Shown here: one piece after another, positions 7,151 to 9,009 of the stretch | Position numbering within the stretch: position 1 is the first letter of the stretch | How the letters are laid out: each line of letters opens with the position of its first letter | From: DASQFQ01 sp038327685 | GTDB lineage: Bacteria; Actinomycetota; Thermoleophilia; Solirubrobacterales; Solirubrobacteraceae | Length of the DNA: 9,009 nt | Direction of reading: 5' to 3' | Assembly (NCBI GenBank): GCA_038327685.1 | Contig: JBBQLH010000129.1 | Location: forward strand, 1 to 9,009 | Notes under the pieces: generated by a model | What the model saw: the letters and a program-made list of their open reading frames with translations, nothing else | Database searches by the model: none | What the model was told of the DNA's origin: nothing | Translations under genes and position numbers: made by a program

Positions 7151-7176
7151 TGGCGGCGGGCCGAAACCCGCCGCCA
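7151..7176 (-). terminator. Perfect 10-bp hairpin between PepSY and the response regulator
   Basis: TGGCGGCGGG (7151-7160) and CCCGCCGCCA (7167-7176) are exact reverse complements around a 6-nt loop, read TTTCGG on the minus strand. It lies 42 nt after the PepSY stop. There is no T-run on either side, so it is not a textbook intrinsic terminator; GC-rich actinobacterial terminators often lack one. It may partly stop the PepSY transcript or protect its 3' end, giving more PepSY than regulator/kinase mRNA. Confidence 0.55.
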
Positions 7177-7217
7177 GCCAGCTCTTTCCCGGTCCATCGT
7201 TTGACAGTCCCGCGAGG

Positions 7218-7532
7218 TCAGTCGTCCTCGGGTGCCGCGAGCACCTTGCCGGTGTCCGCGTCGACCTTGACGTCCTTGCTGCCTACGTCGACGTTGAAGA
7301 CGAGGCGCCCCGAGTACTGCTCGAGATCGATCTCGTTCAGGCTGCCCGACGCCGTGCCCTGCGCAGCGGCGATGGCCTGCTCCTCGGTGATGTTGGCCTG
7401 CGGGAGCAGGCCCTTGCCGTCGTCCAGACGCGAGCCCGCGCCGGTCGATGAACTGCCGCCTGCGAAAGCGACGCCCGTGGCGATGCCAAGCGCCGCCACC
7501 ACTGCGAGGCTCGCGATGAGCTTCTTGCGCAT
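7218..7532 (-). CDS. Secreted PepSY-domain protein
   Basis: Short exported protein of 104 residues. MRKKLIASLAVVAALG and the following IATGVAFAGG form a signal peptide (basic n-region, hydrophobic core, likely cleavage after AFA near residue 24). The mature part (about 80 residues) holds a single PepSY domain: ITEEQAIAAAQG (helix), then LNEIDLEQYSGRLVFNVDVG, then KDVKVDADTGKVLAA, with the typical V.VDA.TGKVL ending. PepSY domains are thought to inhibit or modulate peptidases and appear beside envelope two-component systems. The frame is open up to 8108, but an AAAGGAGG with 6-nt spacing fixes the ATG at 7532. First gene of the PepSY-regulator-kinase run and divergent from the kelch lipoprotein. 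No cysteine at the cleavage site, so soluble rather than lipidated. Confidence 0.92.
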   Translation of the reverse strand: MRKKLIASLAVVAALGIATGVAFAGGSSSTGAGSRLDDGKGLLPQANITEEQAIAAAQGTASGSLNEIDLEQYSGRLVFNVDVGSKDVKVDADTGKVLAAPEDD

Positions 7533-7538
7533 GAGGTG

Positions 7539-7546
7539 CCTCCTTT
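7539..7546 (-). promoter_or_regulatory. Strong Shine-Dalgarno of the PepSY gene
   Basis: AAAGGAGG on the minus strand, 6 nt before ATG 7532. It is the strongest ribosome site in the window and settles the start within a frame that stays open for another 190 codons upstream. Confidence 0.85.
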
Positions 7547-7567
7547 GGTTGTTTGCCGGAGCACCGC

Positions 7568-7600
7568 ACCGTAGGAGTCGCGCTATGAAAGGAGCTTGAA
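7568..7600 (-). promoter_or_regulatory. PepSY promoter with TTCA-N7-TTCA direct repeat (candidate OmpR-type operator)
   Basis: On the plus strand TGAA occurs at 7586-7589 and 7597-7600, an exact 11-bp period, i.e. TTCA-AGCTCCT-TTCA on the coding strand of PepSY. OmpR/PhoB-family regulators bind tandem half-sites with 11-bp spacing. Downstream on the same strand is TACGGT (7568-7573), a TANNNT -10, with no good -35; the repeat sits where the -35 should be, as in activator-dependent promoters. Predicted start about 7561, leader about 28 nt including the Shine-Dalgarno. Binding by the neighbouring regulator is inferred. Confidence 0.45.
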
Positions 7601-7682
7601 CGCCGACGGCCGTCGTGGGCGAGGCACGCCGACCTTCTGGCGGAGCCTCCTCCGTGGTCGGGAAGCCTGCCACACTGCTCCG

Positions 7683-8771
7683 GTGAGTCCGGCCGATCCG
7701 GAGGGCGCCGCCGGGCCCAACTCCTTCACCCGCGCCCGCGGTCCCATCCTTACGGCGACGCTGGTGGCACTGATGCTCGTCGCGGCCGGCTGCGGCGGCG
7801 GTGAGCCGGCAGGGAAGCAGCGTCCCCACTCGCAGGCGATTCGGAGGAAATCGGAGCCCCGGCGCTCGTATGTCGTCGTGACGGGCGCGCGCCGCACCGG
7901 ATGGAGCGCGCTGCGGCGCGCACCCAGCGCCCGCACCGAGGTTGCGGCGGCCAGGGTGGGAGATGCCGTCTACGTCGCGGGAGGCTTCGACGCGGACACG
8001 GGATCGAGCACCGCCGCGGTCGACCGCCTCGACCTGCGCTCCGGCCGCTGGTCGGTCGTCCGGCCGATGCCGGCGGCGCTCAACCATGCCGTGGCCGTCG
8101 GCTACCACGGGGCGCTCTATGTCCTCGGGGGCTACCGGTCGATGAGGGACACCAGCACCGAACCGAGCGCCGCGCTATGGCGATACGACCCGGGCCCCAA
8201 CCGTTGGACGGCGTTGCCGTCGGCACCGGCCCCACGGGCCGCGTTCGCCGCCGGCGTGGTCGCCGGACGCTTTTACGCAGCCGGCGGTCGCAGGGACGGG
8301 CCCGCCGCCCTTGCCGACGTGGACGTGTTCGACTTCGCGGCGCGGCGCTGGAGCCGCGCGCCCGACCTGACCGTGGCGCGTGAGCACACCGCGGGCGCGG
8401 TGTCGGGCGGTGCCTTCTACGTGCTCGGCGGGCGCAGCTCGGGGGTGGCGGTGGCGGCGGCCGAGCGCTACGCACCAGGCTCGCGCCGGTGGGAGCGGAT
8501 CGCTGCTCTGCCGGCGCCGCGCAGCGGCGCTGCCGCGGCGGGGGTCGGGAGGCGCCCGGTGCTGGTGGGTGGGGTCACGGGCGGGGCGATCACCGGGGCG
8601 GTCGACTCCTTCGACCCGGCGAGCGGGACTTGGCGGGCACTCCGTCCGATGGCCAAGCCTCGTCACGGGCTCGGGGTGGTGGCGGTGGGCCCAGTGCTGC
8701 TTGCCCTCGACGGCGGGCCGAGCCCGGGGCTCAGCTTCTCCGCGCGCGCCGACAGGTTGCGGGTGCGGTAG
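7683..8771 (+). CDS. Kelch-repeat beta-propeller lipoprotein
   Basis: Predicted lipoprotein of 362 residues from GTG 7683. The signal peptide ILTATLVALMLVAAGC ends in a lipobox with Cys37 as the lipidation site, so it should be anchored to the outer face of the cytoplasmic membrane. From about residue 75 there are six kelch-type repeats: six strand-GG elements (AVYVAGG, ALYVLGGY, RFYAAGG, AFYVLGG, RPVLVGG, VLLALDG) and six W positions (GWSAL, GRWSVV, NRWTAL, RRWSRA, RRWERI, GTWRAL), giving a six-bladed propeller closed by the last strand. Ligand unknown; kelch propellers usually bind proteins or sugars. The frame opens at TTG 7596, but that is 1 nt from its AGGAG and precedes a non-signal stretch. 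CACACT at 7671-7676, 6 nt before GTG, fits a -10 of a leaderless transcript. Divergent from PepSY. Confidence 0.88.
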   Translation: MSPADPEGAAGPNSFTRARGPILTATLVALMLVAAGCGGGEPAGKQRPHSQAIRRKSEPRRSYVVVTGARRTGWSALRRAPSARTEVAAARVGDAVYVAGGFDADTGSSTAAVDRLDLRSGRWSVVRPMPAALNHAVAVGYHGALYVLGGYRSMRDTSTEPSAALWRYDPGPNRWTALPSAPAPRAAFAAGVVAGRFYAAGGRRDGPAALADVDVFDFAARRWSRAPDLTVAREHTAGAVSGGAFYVLGGRSSGVAVAAAERYAPGSRRWERIAALPAPRSGAAAAGVGRRPVLVGGVTGGAITGAVDSFDPASGTWRALRPMAKPRHGLGVVAVGPVLLALDGGPSPGLSFSARADRLRVR

Positions 8772-8780
8772 CTTCAGCCG

Positions 8781-8870
8781 CGCTGGCCGCGCTGGCCGCG
8801 CTGGCCGCGCTGGCCGCGCTGGCCGCGCTGGCCGCGCTGGCCGCGCTGGCCGCGCTGGCCGCGCTGGCCG
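8781..8870. repeat. Ten exact tandem copies of a 9-bp unit (CGCTGGCCG)
   Basis: The unit CGCTGGCCG occurs ten times head to tail without a single mismatch, 90 bp in all. It lies between the stop of the kelch gene (8771) and the stop of the convergent propeller gene (8877), so it is intergenic. Because 9 is a multiple of 3, all frames through it stay open and give artefactual Leu-Ala-Ala or Arg-Pro-Ala repeats. Each unit contains the palindrome GGCC and neighbours form GCGC, so the array can fold into many alternative hairpins on both strands. Confidence 0.97.
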
Positions 8871-8876
8871 CACCGC

Positions 8877-9009
8877 TCAGCGCAGGTTGCCGGTGTGCCC
8901 CAGCGACGCGCGGCCGGGCTGCGGCCAGACCGCCATCCCGTGCGGCCCGTTGCCGACGGGAATGCGCGCCACCAGCCTGCCGTTCTCTGTGCTGATCGCG
9001 TAGATCTCG
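8877..9009 (-). CDS. C-terminal end of YVTN/YncE-type beta-propeller protein (5' partial)
   Basis: The frame enters from beyond the window and ends at TGA 8877-8879, 43 residues visible. They read EIYAISTENGRLVARIPVGN, then GPHGMAVWPQPGRASLGHTG, then NLR. The pattern 'Y.I.T..G.lva.ipVG.gPHGmav.P' is the classic YVTN-family propeller repeat (YncE-like), where a strand is followed by a turn and G.GPHG.A. The protein is probably extracytoplasmic like many of its family, but its N terminus is not in view. It is convergent with the kelch lipoprotein, another propeller, with the 9-bp tandem array between them. Confidence 0.75.
   Translation of the reverse strand, partial: EIYAISTENGRLVARIPVGNGPHGMAVWPQPGRASLGHTGNLR

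Noticed and set aside
8781..8870. CRISPR-like or iteron array.
   Set aside because: Units are contiguous 9-mers with no spacers, and there are no cas or replication genes nearby.
8175..8995. Frames giving (Arg-Pro-Ala)n or (Leu-Ala-Ala)n repeats, resembling collagen-like or coiled proteins.
   Set aside because: They only reflect translation of the 9-bp array, which does not change frame; flanking parts are antisense or out-of-frame of the kelch gene.

Overview
The window is GC-rich (roughly two thirds G+C by eye), uses GTG starts freely and has tightly packed genes. It looks like a high-GC actinobacterium. The family mix (PepSY-linked two-component system, kelch lipoprotein, ArdC-like fragment, USP-like membrane-tail protein) reminds me of Thermoleophilia/Solirubrobacterales, but that placement is inference, not something the sequence proves.

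Layout. 1-555 (+): the C-terminal end of a membrane protein with a universal-stress-like cytoplasmic domain, cut by the window edge. 717-2385 (-): an intact pair, an MFS exporter followed 34 bp later by a small DUF1232 (YkvA-type) membrane protein. 2386-4884: a degraded accessory segment holding a truncated ArdC-like N-terminal fragment (+), an AAA_33-type P-loop kinase broken by about three frameshifts (-), and a Fic-domain (AMPylase-type) gene with a C-terminal winged helix broken by one frameshift (-). A 41-bp imperfect palindrome lies over the candidate fic promoter. 4885-7532 (-): an intact envelope-signalling block, transcribed PepSY lipo/secreted protein -> OmpR-type response regulator -> histidine kinase. 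The last two overlap by GTGA, and a perfect 10-bp hairpin separates PepSY from the regulator. 7683-8771 (+): a six-repeat kelch lipoprotein, divergent from PepSY. 8781-8870: ten exact copies of a 9-bp GC-rich unit, sitting between convergent genes. 8877-9009 (-): the C-terminal end of a YVTN/YncE-type beta-propeller protein, cut by the window edge.

How the genes work together. The best functional unit is PepSY/RR/HK. An extracytoplasmic PepSY protein probably tunes or is controlled by the membrane kinase, and a TGAA-N7-TGAA direct repeat with 11-bp spacing sits at the -35 position of the candidate PepSY promoter, where an OmpR-family regulator would bind. The kelch lipoprotein shares this divergent control region. 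The most unusual part is the 2.6-4.6 kb stretch, where every recognisable accessory gene is broken while the housekeeping-like flanks are intact. At least three of the apparent lesions are single missing bases in G/C runs, so either pseudogene decay or local sequencing error must be separated by re-sequencing. I see no tRNA, rRNA, CRISPR array or intact mobile element.
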